Shown here one piece after another: positions 16,090 through 24,823 of a stretch of 36,377 nucleotides of DNA (the stretch's first letter is position 1; every line of letters begins with the position of its first letter). The DNA comes from an uncultured Clostridia bacterium. Lineage in GTDB: Bacteria > Bacillota > Clostridia > TANB77 > CAG-508. The DNA is taken from assembly GCA_948857205.1 (NCBI GenBank), contig CAQPRV010000082.1, positions 1 to 36,377 of the forward strand, read 5' to 3'. The notes under the pieces are model-generated. The model was not told the origin of the DNA. It did not search any database and was given only the letters and a program-made list of their open reading frames with translations. A program made the translations under genes and the position numbers.

Positions 16090-16863
16090 ATGAAAAAGAA
16101 TGTAAAAGTAAAAAATGAATTTAAAAAATTTGAAATAGTTATAAGTATTATCATATTAGCATTAATAATAGGATACACAACACTACAGAATAAAAGTGGG
16201 ATGTCAGAAACTCTATCAAATCAAACGATACAAACAAATATAGAAAATAAGAGTAAGACAAATATCAATATAGATTATATTCCACCATATTCAGGGGAAA
16301 TAGTGATAAATATCAATAATGATGTACCATATTTTGTAGATAAAGATATAACTACAGAAAATTTTGAAGATTATTCAAAGCTTGATGAATTAAAAAGGGC
16401 AGGCCAAGCATTTGCAAATATATGTAAATACACAATGCCACCAGAGGGAACTAAAAGAGGAGATATTTCGTATAAGCCTACAGGTTGGGAACAATACTTA
16501 TATGGAAATAATAATAGTAAGCATTTATATGAAAGATGTCACTTAATCGCATGGCAATTAGGAAATGAGAATAACAATAAACAAAGTTTAATTACAGGTA
16601 CTTCGCAGATGAATACAGCAATGATAGAATATGAAAATAAAGTTGCAAGGTGGATTAAAGATAAAAATAAACAAGGCAAGGAATATCATGTTTTGTATAG
16701 AGTAACACCTATTTATGATGGCGAAAACAAATTAGCTACTGGTGTAGAAATAGAAGCGAAGTCAGTTGAAGAAGAAGGAGTATCTTTTAATAAATTTATA
16801 TATAATGTACAAGATAATTTTGAAATTGATTATAGTACTGGAAAAGCAAAACTAATAGAATAA
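16090..16863 (+). CDS. Membrane-anchored DNA/RNA non-specific endonuclease
   Basis: 257 aa. One N-terminal membrane segment (about residues 17-34, IVISIIILALIIGYTTL) with positive residues before it. It is either a signal anchor or an uncleaved signal, placing the enzyme outside. The catalytic region contains YERCHLIAWQL, equivalent to the DRGH-type His of EndA/NucA nucleases, then the Asn-rich ENNNKQSLITGTSQMN that holds the metal-binding Asn, and VLYRVTPIYDG. Streptococcal relatives degrade DNA during uptake or in the surroundings. First gene of the E3 cargo. Confidence 0.85.
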   Translation: MKKNVKVKNEFKKFEIVISIIILALIIGYTTLQNKSGMSETLSNQTIQTNIENKSKTNINIDYIPPYSGEIVININNDVPYFVDKDITTENFEDYSKLDELKRAGQAFANICKYTMPPEGTKRGDISYKPTGWEQYLYGNNNSKHLYERCHLIAWQLGNENNNKQSLITGTSQMNTAMIEYENKVARWIKDKNKQGKEYHVLYRVTPIYDGENKLATGVEIEAKSVEEEGVSFNKFIYNVQDNFEIDYSTGKAKLIE

Positions 16864-16888
16864 TAAGCAGTTAATAAGGAGGTTTAAT

Positions 16889-17380
16889 TTGAATTTAGAC
16901 TTAAATAGAATAACAGAAAAGATAGAGAAAAATTCTTTTTTAAAAAATTTTATAAAAGAATTGAGTGAATATTTAAAAAATGCTAATCATAAAAATGAAA
17001 TAGAAGGTGAAGAAATGGATGATATTAAATTAACTCCTGAAGAAGATTTTGAATTTTATAGAAAAAAATGGAGTTTTTTAGAAAATTATTTTGAGAAAGA
17101 ATTATTAGACTTAAGTAAAGGTGAAGTATTTATTGTTACCGATAAGTATGAAAATGATTATGAGTATCACAGATACAAAGTAACTCAATATAGAAATAAT
17201 ATTGAACATAAATGTATTGCTTTTGAAAAAGATTTACCAGAAAATATTAGGTTGGGCGATATAGTTAGAAAAGTAGATGGAAAATATATTTATGATGAAC
17301 AAGCTACACAATATGTAAAGGATTCTTTAAATAACATTAAACAAGATATAATAAGTAATATAAGAAATAAGGTTGTATAA
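16889..17380 (+). CDS. DUF3006-like protein with N-terminal helical extension
   Basis: 163 aa from TTG 16889 after AAGGAGG. Residues about 75-140 (VFIVTDKYENDYEYHRYKV to AFEKDLPENIRLGDIVRKV) follow the DUF3006 plan of a small beta barrel with a (I/A)-x-LPEN-x-x-GDI(V)-like turn. About 70 helical charged residues precede it. DUF3006 proteins often sit next to secreted or competence-type nucleases, as here, 25 nt after the nuclease gene. It may bind or restrain the nuclease; this is inference. Confidence 0.6.
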   Translation: MNLDLNRITEKIEKNSFLKNFIKELSEYLKNANHKNEIEGEEMDDIKLTPEEDFEFYRKKWSFLENYFEKELLDLSKGEVFIVTDKYENDYEYHRYKVTQYRNNIEHKCIAFEKDLPENIRLGDIVRKVDGKYIYDEQATQYVKDSLNNIKQDIISNIRNKVV

Positions 17381-17439
17381 TACTCTTAAGTAACAATTTA
17401 TTCACTCCTTAATATGATATATATTAGGAGGTAAAAATT

Positions 17440-17697
17440 ATGAATTATACAAACCCAATTTTGCACACAATAAGATCAGAAGATACATTATATAACTTAG
17501 CAATTATGTATTGTACAACAGTGCAAAATATAATAGATACAAACTTAGCATTAGATCCATATAATTTAAGAGTAGGACAACAAATATATATTTATCCAAA
17601 TTGCAATCAGAATGATTATTTGGTAAGCATAAATGAAGTTAGACTATTAGAACAAATGAATCTAGTATGGGAACAACATATCATGTATATTTTTTGA
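17440..17697 (+). CDS. LysM protein, C-terminally truncated
   Basis: 85 aa behind TAGGAGG. One LysM repeat, LHTIRSEDTLYNLAIMY to RVGQQIYIYP (about residues 6-50). It then reads INEVRLLEQMNLVWEQHIMYIF. Clostridial relatives usually continue after LysM with an (L)R-x-LWEQH-x-x-WTR segment. Here the protein stops just where WTR is expected, so the end has been lost. There is no signal peptide. LysM binds peptidoglycan or spore cortex glycan. Whether the short form works is unknown. Confidence 0.7.
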   Translation: MNYTNPILHTIRSEDTLYNLAIMYCTTVQNIIDTNLALDPYNLRVGQQIYIYPNCNQNDYLVSINEVRLLEQMNLVWEQHIMYIF

Positions 17698-17715
17698 GAA
17701 AAAATCTCAAAAATA
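17689..17715 (+). terminator. Terminator after the LysM gene
   Basis: ATTTTTTGAG, loop of A residues, CTCAAAAATAT. The stem overlaps the last codons of the LysM gene and separates it from the defence pair. Confidence 0.6.
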
Positions 17716-17744
17716 TTGATATTTTATAAGGATTAGAATATAAT
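17716..17744 (+). promoter_or_regulatory. Promoter of the AbiL/RloAB-type pair
   Basis: TTGATA (17716-17721), 17-bp spacer, TATAAT (17739-17744). The start codon is at 17770. Confidence 0.7.
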
Positions 17745-17769
17745 ATAGTATGAAAGGAAAGAAATCGAA

Positions 17770-19020
17770 ATGTTAATTAGATTTAGTTTTAGAAATTTTA
17801 AATCCTTTAAAGATGAAAATTTACTAGATATGGAAGCCACAACATTAAAAGAACACGAATACAACATTGCCAAAACAGAAAATATTGATCTTTTAAAGGT
17901 AGCAGCTATATTTGGTGCTAATGCAAGTGGAAAGACAAATGTATTGCAAGCATTTGATTATATGAAAAAAAGAATATTAGTAAGTGATGACTCTAAGAAG
18001 AATTCTCCAATAGAAGAAGAAAACATATATAGTTTTATGATAAATAATGAGCCAATTAGTTTAGAGGTTGAAATATTAGCAAAAAACGATAAAATATATA
18101 AATATGGATTTGAAGTATTGAAAAATAGTATAGTTTCAGAGTGGCTATATTATAAAAGAGTAAATAAATTTTATAAAATATTCGAAAGAACCAAAGAAAA
18201 AGTAGAAGTAGACAAGAAATATGATAATAAAATAGGTGGATATATATTAGATGCAAATACATTATTTTTAAATTTAATCACTAAACTAAAAAATAATAAT
18301 AGTGATTATAAAAATGTATATAATTGGTTTGTAAACGCGAATTATTTAGATTTAGGAAATCCAAGATTTGAAGATTTCATTAATAATAGGATTTCATTGA
18401 AAATACTAAGTGATGAAAAATACAAAAAAGAATTATTAAGATTTATAAAAACCTTTGATTCTGGAATAGAAGGAATTAAAACAACACCAGATTCCATAGA
18501 AGAAGTACAGAACAACAATAGAGTAGTAAAGGTAGAATTAATCCATAAAGGAGAAGATAACAAATTAAAAGCATTACCACTAGATTTGGAATCAAATGGT
18601 ACTAGAAAAATGTTCCACTTATTTGATTTCTTTATGGATGCACTAAAAAATGGAATGGTACTATTTATAGATGAACTAGATGCAAAATTACATCCATTAC
18701 TAACAAGATATATTATTAATCTATTTCATAATAGTGAAACCAATATTGGTAATGGACAGCTAATTTATTCTACACATGATACAGTAAACTTAAATAAAGA
18801 TACATTTAGAAGAGATGAAATATGGTTTACTGAGAAAAATAGAGATGGAGTATCAGAAATTTATGCCTTATCAGATTATATATTAGAAGATGATGAGGAT
18901 AGTAAAAATAAAACAGGTAAAAAAGTTAGAAATGATGCGACATACAATAAGGATTATTTAACTGGAAGATATGGTGCTATTCCAGTATTAGAAGAATTTG
19001 AGATAAACTATGAGAAATAA
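17770..19020 (+). CDS. AAA-family ATPase, AbiLi/RloA-like defence component
   Basis: 416 aa. N-terminus IRFSFRNFKSFKDEN is typical of OLD/AAA_15-type ATPases. Walker A is GANASGKTNVLQAF (about residues 50-63), Walker B is MVLFIDELDAKLHP (about 296-309), and a late LIYSTHDTVNLN holds the H-loop His. The gene for an RloB-like protein overlaps its end by 11 bases. This ATPase plus RloB pair is the composition of the lactococcal AbiL abortive-infection system and of RloAB. It probably senses phage interference and activates the partner. It has its own promoter. Confidence 0.86.
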   Translation: MLIRFSFRNFKSFKDENLLDMEATTLKEHEYNIAKTENIDLLKVAAIFGANASGKTNVLQAFDYMKKRILVSDDSKKNSPIEEENIYSFMINNEPISLEVEILAKNDKIYKYGFEVLKNSIVSEWLYYKRVNKFYKIFERTKEKVEVDKKYDNKIGGYILDANTLFLNLITKLKNNNSDYKNVYNWFVNANYLDLGNPRFEDFINNRISLKILSDEKYKKELLRFIKTFDSGIEGIKTTPDSIEEVQNNNRVVKVELIHKGEDNKLKALPLDLESNGTRKMFHLFDFFMDALKNGMVLFIDELDAKLHPLLTRYIINLFHNSETNIGNGQLIYSTHDTVNLNKDTFRRDEIWFTEKNRDGVSEIYALSDYILEDDEDSKNKTGKKVRNDATYNKDYLTGRYGAIPVLEEFEINYEK

Positions 19021-19651
19021 TAATATTTCAAGAAGAGATAAATTAAAAAGTAAAAGGCGAGCACCAGCCAATTACTTAATTGTATGTGAAGGAAAGAAAA
19101 CAGAGCCTAACTATTTTAACGGACTAAAGAAACAAATCAATGATAAATATGGCAATAAAGTAGACATTTTAATTCCTAATATTGAAGTAAAAGGAACAGG
19201 AAGAAACACTACAGATTTAGTAAAATACACTCAAAAATTTGTAAACTATGCAAGTAAGGTATATGGACAAGTCTGGGTAGTGTTTGATAAAGATGATTAT
19301 AATGATGAACAATTTAACCAAGCAATAGCAAATTGTGATTATAATGCTTGTTGGTCAAATCCTAATTTTGAACTTTGGTTATTAGCACATTTAAAGAAAG
19401 TAATTAAATATATTTCTAAAGATTATGTTTTAGATGAACTTAACAAAGAATTTCAAAAGAATGGCTTAGGTACTTATAGTAAAAGTGATCCTAACATCTT
19501 TGAAAAAGTTACAAAAGATGGAAGGCTACATATTGCAATAGAAAATTGCAAACAAATGGAAGAACTAAATAAAAATGGACAAGCATCAGAAAGAAATCCA
19601 ATGACAAAGGTTTATAAGATTGTTGATGGGTTGAAAGAATATTTAGAATAG
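19010..19651 (+). CDS. RloB-family protein, AbiLii-like defence effector
   Basis: 213 aa. RloB motifs: YLIVCEGKKTEPNYFNGL (about residues 22-39, a TOPRIM-like acidic Glu), then GQVWVVFDKDDYNDEQF (Asp-x-Asp, about 86-102) and ACWSNPNFELWLLAHL. The VCEGKxTEP plus FDxDD pattern suggests a metal-dependent TOPRIM nuclease fold. It is translated with the ATPase through an 11-base overlap. In related two-gene systems (AbiL, PARIS) the ATPase restrains a TOPRIM effector until infection; the same logic is inferred here. Confidence 0.86.
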   Translation: MRNNNISRRDKLKSKRRAPANYLIVCEGKKTEPNYFNGLKKQINDKYGNKVDILIPNIEVKGTGRNTTDLVKYTQKFVNYASKVYGQVWVVFDKDDYNDEQFNQAIANCDYNACWSNPNFELWLLAHLKKVIKYISKDYVLDELNKEFQKNGLGTYSKSDPNIFEKVTKDGRLHIAIENCKQMEELNKNGQASERNPMTKVYKIVDGLKEYLE

Positions 19652-19898
19652 TAGTTACTAGATAATGTTTTTTTATAAAAAATTCTTTTAATCCTAGAAA
19701 TATCAATACTTACAAAAGAAAAAATTTTTAGTATTTTTGCACAATTATGTTAATTGAAAATCCTTAAAAGTATTGATATTTCATTTAAATTTTACAAACC
19801 ATTACTTCGTTTTTAAGCTATTTAAGAGCGATATGCGAGTCTCTCTCTTTTTGCATAAATTGTGAGGCAATTTATATTCTTTAATAAGGGGTAATGAA

Positions 19899-20375
19899 AT
19901 GAATATTATATATAAAAAAGCAGATTTAAATGATATAGATGATTTAGTAGATTTAAAAATAAAACAAAATATATATAATTGTAATGAAGATGGATTAGTA
20001 TTTAATAATGAAGAAATGGCCAGAAAAAACATAAAAAAAGTTTTATTACAAGAATTGAATAAAACAATTTATTTTTATATAGCAATAGATAAAAGTAATA
20101 ACAGAACAGTTGCTAGCAATGGAGTAATAATTCATCAAATGGTACCAACTACTTTATGTCTTAATGGTAAAAAAGCATATATAACTTGTGTGTATACAGA
20201 TGAAGACTATAGATGTAAAGGAATACAAAATATATTAATGCAAAAGATATTAGATTTTCTTAAAGAAATTGAATGTAAAAAGATTGAGCTTGATGTGACT
20301 AATCCTAATGCAATAAAATTATATGAAAAATTTGGATTTAAAAAATATAATGAAAAATATATTTTAGAAAATTAA
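19899..20375 (+). CDS. GNAT-family N-acetyltransferase
   Basis: 158 aa behind AGGGGT. N-terminal IIYKKADLNDIDDLVDLKI. Acetyl-CoA loop in VYTDEDYRCKGIQNILMQKIL (R-x-K-G-I-Q variant of R/Q-x-x-G-x-G/A, about residues 103-123), and a C-terminal NPNAIKLYEKFGFKKYNEKY. The second glycine of the loop is replaced by Gln. Substrate unknown. It is separated from the defence pair by 247 bases without a gene. Confidence 0.83.
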   Translation: MNIIYKKADLNDIDDLVDLKIKQNIYNCNEDGLVFNNEEMARKNIKKVLLQELNKTIYFYIAIDKSNNRTVASNGVIIHQMVPTTLCLNGKKAYITCVYTDEDYRCKGIQNILMQKILDFLKEIECKKIELDVTNPNAIKLYEKFGFKKYNEKYILEN

Positions 20376-20407
20376 TAAGATAGTTTGTAATGATAAAAAT
20401 GAATGAT

Positions 20408-20438
20408 AAGGGGTTTCCATTTTCTATGGGAACTCCTT
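20408..20438 (+). terminator. Possible terminator after the GNAT gene
   Basis: AAGGGGTTTCC (20408-20418) and GGGAACTCCTT (20428-20438) pair with one G-U and one mismatch. An A-rich tract follows, so it is not a classical T-tract terminator. Confidence 0.4.
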
Positions 20439-20572
20439 AAAAAATAAAAGAATTTTTCAAAAAAATACTCAAATGCATTTTATGGTTGCACTCTTATAAG
20501 TAGAAGAATAAATTTAAAATCATAAAATAAAAAAATGAAAATATATATGTAACAAAAGAAAAGAGGGATTTT

Positions 20573-20728
20573 TTGAAAAAAACAGAAAATAAAAGAAAAT
20601 GTTATAATAAAATATATTGTTGTTTTAATGAAGAAGAAAAAGAAGCTAAACAAGTGCTAGTAGAGGCATTTTTAAATTATTTAGAAAAAAATAGGAAGAC
20701 ACTTGAAAAACTACCAAAAGAGAGTTAA
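20573..20728 (+). CDS. Small TnpW-like protein 3, recombinase companion
   Basis: 51 aa from TTG 20573 behind AAGAGG. KCYNKIYCCFNEEEKE, then a helix VLVEAFLNYLEKN. Closest relative is the protein at 13717, the same length. 45 nt separate its stop from the recombinase start, and this gap contains AACAGGTAGTTGCTAAA. Confidence 0.65.
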   Translation: MKKTENKRKCYNKIYCCFNEEEKEAKQVLVEAFLNYLEKNRKTLEKLPKES

Positions 20729-20738
20729 CATCACGTTC

Positions 20739-20755
20739 AACAGGTAGTTGCTAAA
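20739..20755 (+). promoter_or_regulatory. Conserved site upstream of the E3 recombinase
   Basis: AACAGGTAGTTGCTAAA, matched by an inverted copy near the E3 left end (15717-15732). The stretch around it, GAGTTAACATCA to TTTAGGAG, is also conserved between E2 and E3. Confidence 0.65.
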
Positions 20756-20773
20756 ATTTAGGAGGGAATAAAA

Positions 20774-22396
20774 GTGCTAAATTTAAGCAATGAAAAATTT
20801 AAAGTAGCAATGTATATAAGATTATCAAGAGAAGATGGCGATAAACAAGAAAGTGAAAGTATAGGAAATCAAAGATTAATCATAAAAAGATATTTAAAAG
20901 AAAATAATTTGAATTTTATTGATGAATATGTTGATGATGGTGTAAGTGGAACAACTTTTGATAGAAAAGACTTTAATAGATTAATTCAAGATATAGAAAA
21001 TAAAAGAATAAATATGGTAGTAACAAAAGACTTATCTCGTTTAGGAAGAGATTATATAAAAACAGGTCATTATTTAGAAAATTATTTTCCAGAGAAAAAT
21101 GTTAGATATGTAGCAATTTTAGATGGAATTGATACCTATTTAGATAGTGTAAATAATGACATTACACCATTTAAAGCAATTATGAATGATATGTATGCAA
21201 AAGATATATCAAAAAAAATAAGAAGTGTTTTTAAAGAAAAACAAAAAAATGGACAGTTTTTGGGATCTATACCACCATATGGCTATCAATTAAGTAAAGA
21301 AGAAAAGGGAAAGTTGGTAGTTGATGAATATTCAGCAGAAGTAGTAAGAACAATATTTGAAATGTATGCAGAAGGGCATGGTAGTATAGAGATCATGAAT
21401 TATTTAAATAAAAGGAAAATAGAAACACCAAGTCAGTATCATAGAACGAAAGGCAAAGTTGCAAAAGAATGGAATCAAATTACAATTTTATCTATGTTAA
21501 AAAATCAAGTATATATAGGAAATATAGTGCAAAATAAAAAAAGCAAAATATCGTATAAATCAAAAAAGATAAGAAATAACCCAAAAGAAAAATGGATTAT
21601 GGTAGAAAATACCCATCAAGCAATTATTGATAAAAAATTATTTGATAGTGTTAAGTTAATACTAGAGGGAAGAGATACAGCAAGATTTACAAAACATGAA
21701 TACTTATTTAAAGGATTGTTAAAATGTCATCATTGTGGTAGAAATTTACAGATTGTATTAAAAAGCTCTGAAAAGAAAAAAATAAAAAATCCATATATAA
21801 ATTGTGTAGGACATGAAAAAAGAGGAAGACATCCAATTAGTATGAATTATTGGGAATTTGAAAAAAATATGATTCAAATTATTAAATCAATTTGTAAAAT
21901 ATATTTGAATGATGCAGTATTTGAAGAAACTTATAAGAGGTATATGTTAGATTATTCCGAAATATTAAAAGGTTATAATATACAATTATTGAAAATGCAA
22001 GAAAGAATGCAAGAAATAAATTTGCTACAAGATAAAATGTATTTTGATAAGTTAAAAGGAATTATACAAGAAGATGATTTTATTAGATATTCAACTAACT
22101 TTAGTAAAGAGAAATGCGAAATTGATAATAAAATAAAAGAAATAGAGCAAAAGTCAGAAATTATGAAAGTAAAGAGAGAAGAAAAAATAGATGATGAGGA
22201 AATAAAAAAAGTTGTAACAGATTTTTTTGAAATGAAGAAAATAGATAAAATGTTATTATATAAATTAATAAATAAGATAGAGATAGATACAGAAAAAAAT
22301 ATTTATATCTATTTTAATTTTAATCATCTAAATATTATAAGTGATAATTTGGAAATAAAAGGTGGAATGATTGAATATGAAAAAATAAAGTTTTAA
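20774..22396 (+). CDS. TnpX-like large serine recombinase, intact
   Basis: 540 aa from GTG 20774 with RBS AGGAGGG; the E2 copy has ATG at the same codon. Order: catalytic domain (MYIRLSRED, nucleophile Ser18; KDLSRLGRDYIKTGHY), recombinase domain (ISKKIRSVFKEKQKNGQFLG, then WNQITILSMLKNQVYIG), zinc ribbon (CHHCGRNL), long coiled coil (about residues 385-475) and a C-terminal EIDTEKNIYIYFNFNHLN segment. It excises and integrates E3 without copying target sequence. It is intact and could act in trans on E2 and perhaps E1. Confidence 0.93.
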   Translation: MLNLSNEKFKVAMYIRLSREDGDKQESESIGNQRLIIKRYLKENNLNFIDEYVDDGVSGTTFDRKDFNRLIQDIENKRINMVVTKDLSRLGRDYIKTGHYLENYFPEKNVRYVAILDGIDTYLDSVNNDITPFKAIMNDMYAKDISKKIRSVFKEKQKNGQFLGSIPPYGYQLSKEEKGKLVVDEYSAEVVRTIFEMYAEGHGSIEIMNYLNKRKIETPSQYHRTKGKVAKEWNQITILSMLKNQVYIGNIVQNKKSKISYKSKKIRNNPKEKWIMVENTHQAIIDKKLFDSVKLILEGRDTARFTKHEYLFKGLLKCHHCGRNLQIVLKSSEKKKIKNPYINCVGHEKRGRHPISMNYWEFEKNMIQIIKSICKIYLNDAVFEETYKRYMLDYSEILKGYNIQLLKMQERMQEINLLQDKMYFDKLKGIIQEDDFIRYSTNFSKEKCEIDNKIKEIEQKSEIMKVKREEKIDDEEIKKVVTDFFEMKKIDKMLLYKLINKIEIDTEKNIYIYFNFNHLNIISDNLEIKGGMIEYEKIKF

Positions 22397-22470
22397 ATTA
22401 TTGAAAGCTATAAAATATTGAAATATCAAACAAAAATAGAATTTTTGAAGATGGAAATAAAAAAAGTCCA

Positions 22471-22595
22471 CACCTTTTATATTTGATTTCCAACCATCAG
22501 GGAAAGAAATTGTAGGAAATTGGTTAGCTATATTTTGAGCTTGTATATAAGCAGAAGAATTAGAATATAAATTACCAGTAACTAAGTCTACGCCA
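22471..22595 (-). pseudogene. M14 peptidase, internal fragment between E3 and E4
   Basis: Read on the minus strand, 22595 to 22471 gives VDLVTGNLYSNSSAYIQAQN and then IANQFPTISFPDGWK and SNIKGVD. This is the middle of an M14 zinc carboxypeptidase of the gamma-glutamyl endopeptidase type. It continues directly from the N-terminal part at 27663-28003, with E4 between. The C-terminal part must lie left of E1, beyond the window, or be lost. Confidence 0.85.
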
Positions 22596-22639
22596 GTCGG
22601 ATTAATTTTCATAGGAGTAGAAATTAGCAATCATCTGTG
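22596..22639. repeat. E4 left end with inverted partner site
   Basis: The terminal inverted repeat (22596-22615) is followed by TTAGCAATCATCTGTG (22624-22639). Its reverse complement shares CAGATGATTGCTAA with 25980-25993 upstream of the E4 recombinase. Confidence 0.8.
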
Positions 22640-22663
22640 AATAAAAATAATAATACATTTTAA

Positions 22664-22886
22664 AGTGGATATAAAAAGCTATGAAAGTGGATATATTTGA
22701 AGTATCCACTTTAGGTTTTTTTGAGCTATGCTGGAGTGGATATTTTGACAGTATGTAATGTATTGAAATTTAGGCAAAAATTCAAATTTTGTTGTTTGAG
22801 GTTTAAAGGGTATCAAACAGGTAAGGGAAAAAAAGTAAAAAGTAGGGTGTATATTGTAAAAAGCAATATAGAGAAAAAGTGGATAT
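22664..22886. repeat. AGTGGATAT repeats in the E4 left region
   Basis: Direct copies at 22664, 22686, 22735 and 22878, and an inverted ATCCACT at 22704-22710. The pair 22686-22710 also forms a hairpin (AGTGGATA/TATCCACT) followed by seven T residues, so it may double as a terminator. The remaining bases 22640-22993 carry no gene. They end in a probable -10 (TATAAT, 22967) and the RBS AAAGGAG. Confidence 0.6.
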
Positions 22887-22993
22887 GTTAATAATAACAA
22901 AATAGTGATGAAATTTTTCAGAAAATATGTCTAGTAAAAAGATAATGCTTATGATATACTATTGATTATAATTCGGTTACAAAGGAGAAAATG

Positions 22994-24262
22994 ATGAAGC
23001 CAGAAATTGCAATGAAATACAATAGAAGAATATTTCCATACTATAAAGGTATGGGATGGGATCCATTATTTTATAGTGCTATTATATTTTTATTTTTGAC
23101 CCAAGTGAAGGAAATTGCACCTGCAAAAGTAATGTATGCAGCATCTGTATATTCTATATTTATAATAATTCTTCAAATACCCTCTAGTATTTTAATTGAA
23201 AAGATTGGCAGTAGAAAGGCATTAATATTAGGGACTAGCTTTATAGCAATTCAAAAGATAATGATGCTTTTTGCGAATAATTTTACTTATTTAGTAATTG
23301 CTTATTTTATGTCTGCATTTGGAAATTCTATAAGGGATATTGCGAGAAATACACTATTATATGATTCTACAAAAAATTGCAAAGGTAAAAACTCATTTGG
23401 AAATATAAATGCTAAAGGTTCGTCTTTAAGTTATATATTAAATGCTATTACTTCAATAATTGCAGGTTATCTGTTTTTGATTAATCCATATATTCCAATT
23501 ATTTTATGTATTTTTACACAGTTATTGGCAGTAATTATAGCTTATAGATTTGAAGATATAAAAATAGAAAAAATAGATAATACAACAATATCAGAATGTA
23601 TAATAAATCTTAAACAAGGTTTTAAATTTAGCTTAAGATCGAAAAGATTAAAAGCATTATTTCTTTTTACTTCAATCTTTATAGGTATATTAGATATGAT
23701 TTCAACTTATGAAAAAAGTTTATTAACAGACTTGAAAATATCATCACAATATTTTGGTATTATTTTTGCAATTTTAACGCTTGTTCAATGTTTTTCAGTG
23801 AGATACCAAGATAAGATTCATAATACTTTTAAAAATAGGACATTAACATTTATATCTATATCAATATTTATCTCATTTATTATAGTAGGAATTGTTACTA
23901 ATTTAAATTTAAATTTTACTTTTACAATTATAATGGTTATGATTACATTTTTTATATATTACTCTTTTAGAGGACCTTATTTGATATTAGAAGATATATA
24001 TGTTACTAATTTTACGAATTCCAATATTAGAGCTCAAATTATATCGACAAATAATTTAATTAAAAATATTGGAAAAATTATTATAAGTTTTTTAGGTGGC
24101 TTATTGCTAGAATTTTATACTACAGGTACAGCATATCTAATAGTAGGAATTGTTGGGCTGATTATTATATTGCTTGTATTAAAATATATGAAAAAGAGAA
24201 TTGGATTAAATCCAGAAGAATATAATAAAAAAGATATAACGTTTAATAAGCTAGGTGAATGA
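22994..24262 (+). CDS. MFS transporter, 12-helix
   Basis: 422 aa from ATG 22994, with AAAGGAG (22981-22987) six bases before it; ATG 22991 is the alternative but too close. Repeated hydrophobic segments fit 12 membrane helices, and LIEKIGSRKALILG between helices 2 and 3 matches the MFS signature loop. A second half starts near residue 220 (KRLKALFLFTSIFIGILDM). It is of the type annotated as putative drug or small-molecule exporters. Substrate unknown. First cargo gene of E4, with its own terminator-like stem at about 24250-24280. Confidence 0.85.
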   Translation: MKPEIAMKYNRRIFPYYKGMGWDPLFYSAIIFLFLTQVKEIAPAKVMYAASVYSIFIIILQIPSSILIEKIGSRKALILGTSFIAIQKIMMLFANNFTYLVIAYFMSAFGNSIRDIARNTLLYDSTKNCKGKNSFGNINAKGSSLSYILNAITSIIAGYLFLINPYIPIILCIFTQLLAVIIAYRFEDIKIEKIDNTTISECIINLKQGFKFSLRSKRLKALFLFTSIFIGILDMISTYEKSLLTDLKISSQYFGIIFAILTLVQCFSVRYQDKIHNTFKNRTLTFISISIFISFIIVGIVTNLNLNFTFTIIMVMITFFIYYSFRGPYLILEDIYVTNFTNSNIRAQIISTNNLIKNIGKIIISFLGGLLLEFYTTGTAYLIVGIVGLIIILLVLKYMKKRIGLNPEEYNKKDITFNKLGE

Positions 24263-24300
24263 TTACCTAGTTTTTTTAATTATAATTTTTAATAAAAATA

Positions 24301-24329
24301 TTGACAACAACAAACTTATGTTTTATAAT
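24301..24329 (+). promoter_or_regulatory. Consensus promoter of the MazG-like gene
   Basis: TTGACA (24301-24306), 17-bp spacer, TATAAT (24324-24329), matching the consensus at every position. Confidence 0.85.
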
Positions 24330-24361
24330 ATATAGTATATTAATTTAGGAGATAATAAAGA

Positions 24362-24742
24362 ATGAAATATATTTATAATAAATTAGTAAGAGACAAAATT
24401 CCTGAAAATATAGACAAAATGGAATTAAGAAAATCAAATTATAAAATACTAGAAGATAAAGAATATATAGAAGAACTTGATAAAAAATTATTTGAAGAAG
24501 CACATGAATTTATATAAGAACATTCAGTAGAAGAATTAGCAGATTTAATGGAAGTTGTTTATACTATTATGAAAATCAATAATATCTCAATAAATGATGT
24601 GGAAAAAGCTAGAAAAATAAAAAAAGATAAAAAAGGTGGATTTAATAATAAAATATATTTAATAGATGTTGAACAAGATCAAATAGATGAAAGAGAAGAA
24701 AAAGAGATGAAAAAAGATTGGAGAAGAAACAATAAAAATTAA
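24362..24742 (+). pseudogene. MazG-like nucleotide pyrophosphohydrolase with an in-frame stop
   Basis: From ATG 24362 behind TTAGGAG the frame reads MKYIYNKLVRDKIPENI and LDKKLFEEAHEFI, TAA at 24515-24517, then EHSVEELADLMEVVYTIMK and KKDKKGGFNNKIYLI to 24742 (about 126 aa). The EE-x-x-E and E-x-x-D metal-binding helices are both present, split by the stop. One base change (GAA to TAA) would explain it. The family hydrolyses nucleotide triphosphates for housekeeping or defence. Confidence 0.75.
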
Positions 24743-24823
24743 GTAATAAAAGAGCCAAATAAATCAAAAGAAATTATGAATAAATTTTATTAATTAACAT
24801 ATAATAAAATATAATACAATGTA

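Larger units (their letters stand above)
15669..22470 (+). mobile_element. E3: 6.8-kb serine-recombinase element with defence cargo
   Basis: Left end CACCTATCG at 15669 with the same terminal sequence as E2. Right end at about 22452-22470 (GGAAATAAAAAAAGTCCA), then CACC and the M14 peptidase gene. The right end is an imperfect inverted copy of the left (shared TTTCCA arm). It carries a nuclease, an AbiL/RloAB-type pair, a GNAT protein, a TnpW-like protein and an intact recombinase. It is the innermost of three elements stacked at one site and probably the driver of mobility for the array. Confidence 0.75.

Noticed and set aside
22328..22630. 100-aa minus-strand reading frame as a gene
   Set aside because: Its N-terminal part lies in the E4 end and its middle is the M14 fragment; the tail is antisense to the recombinase.
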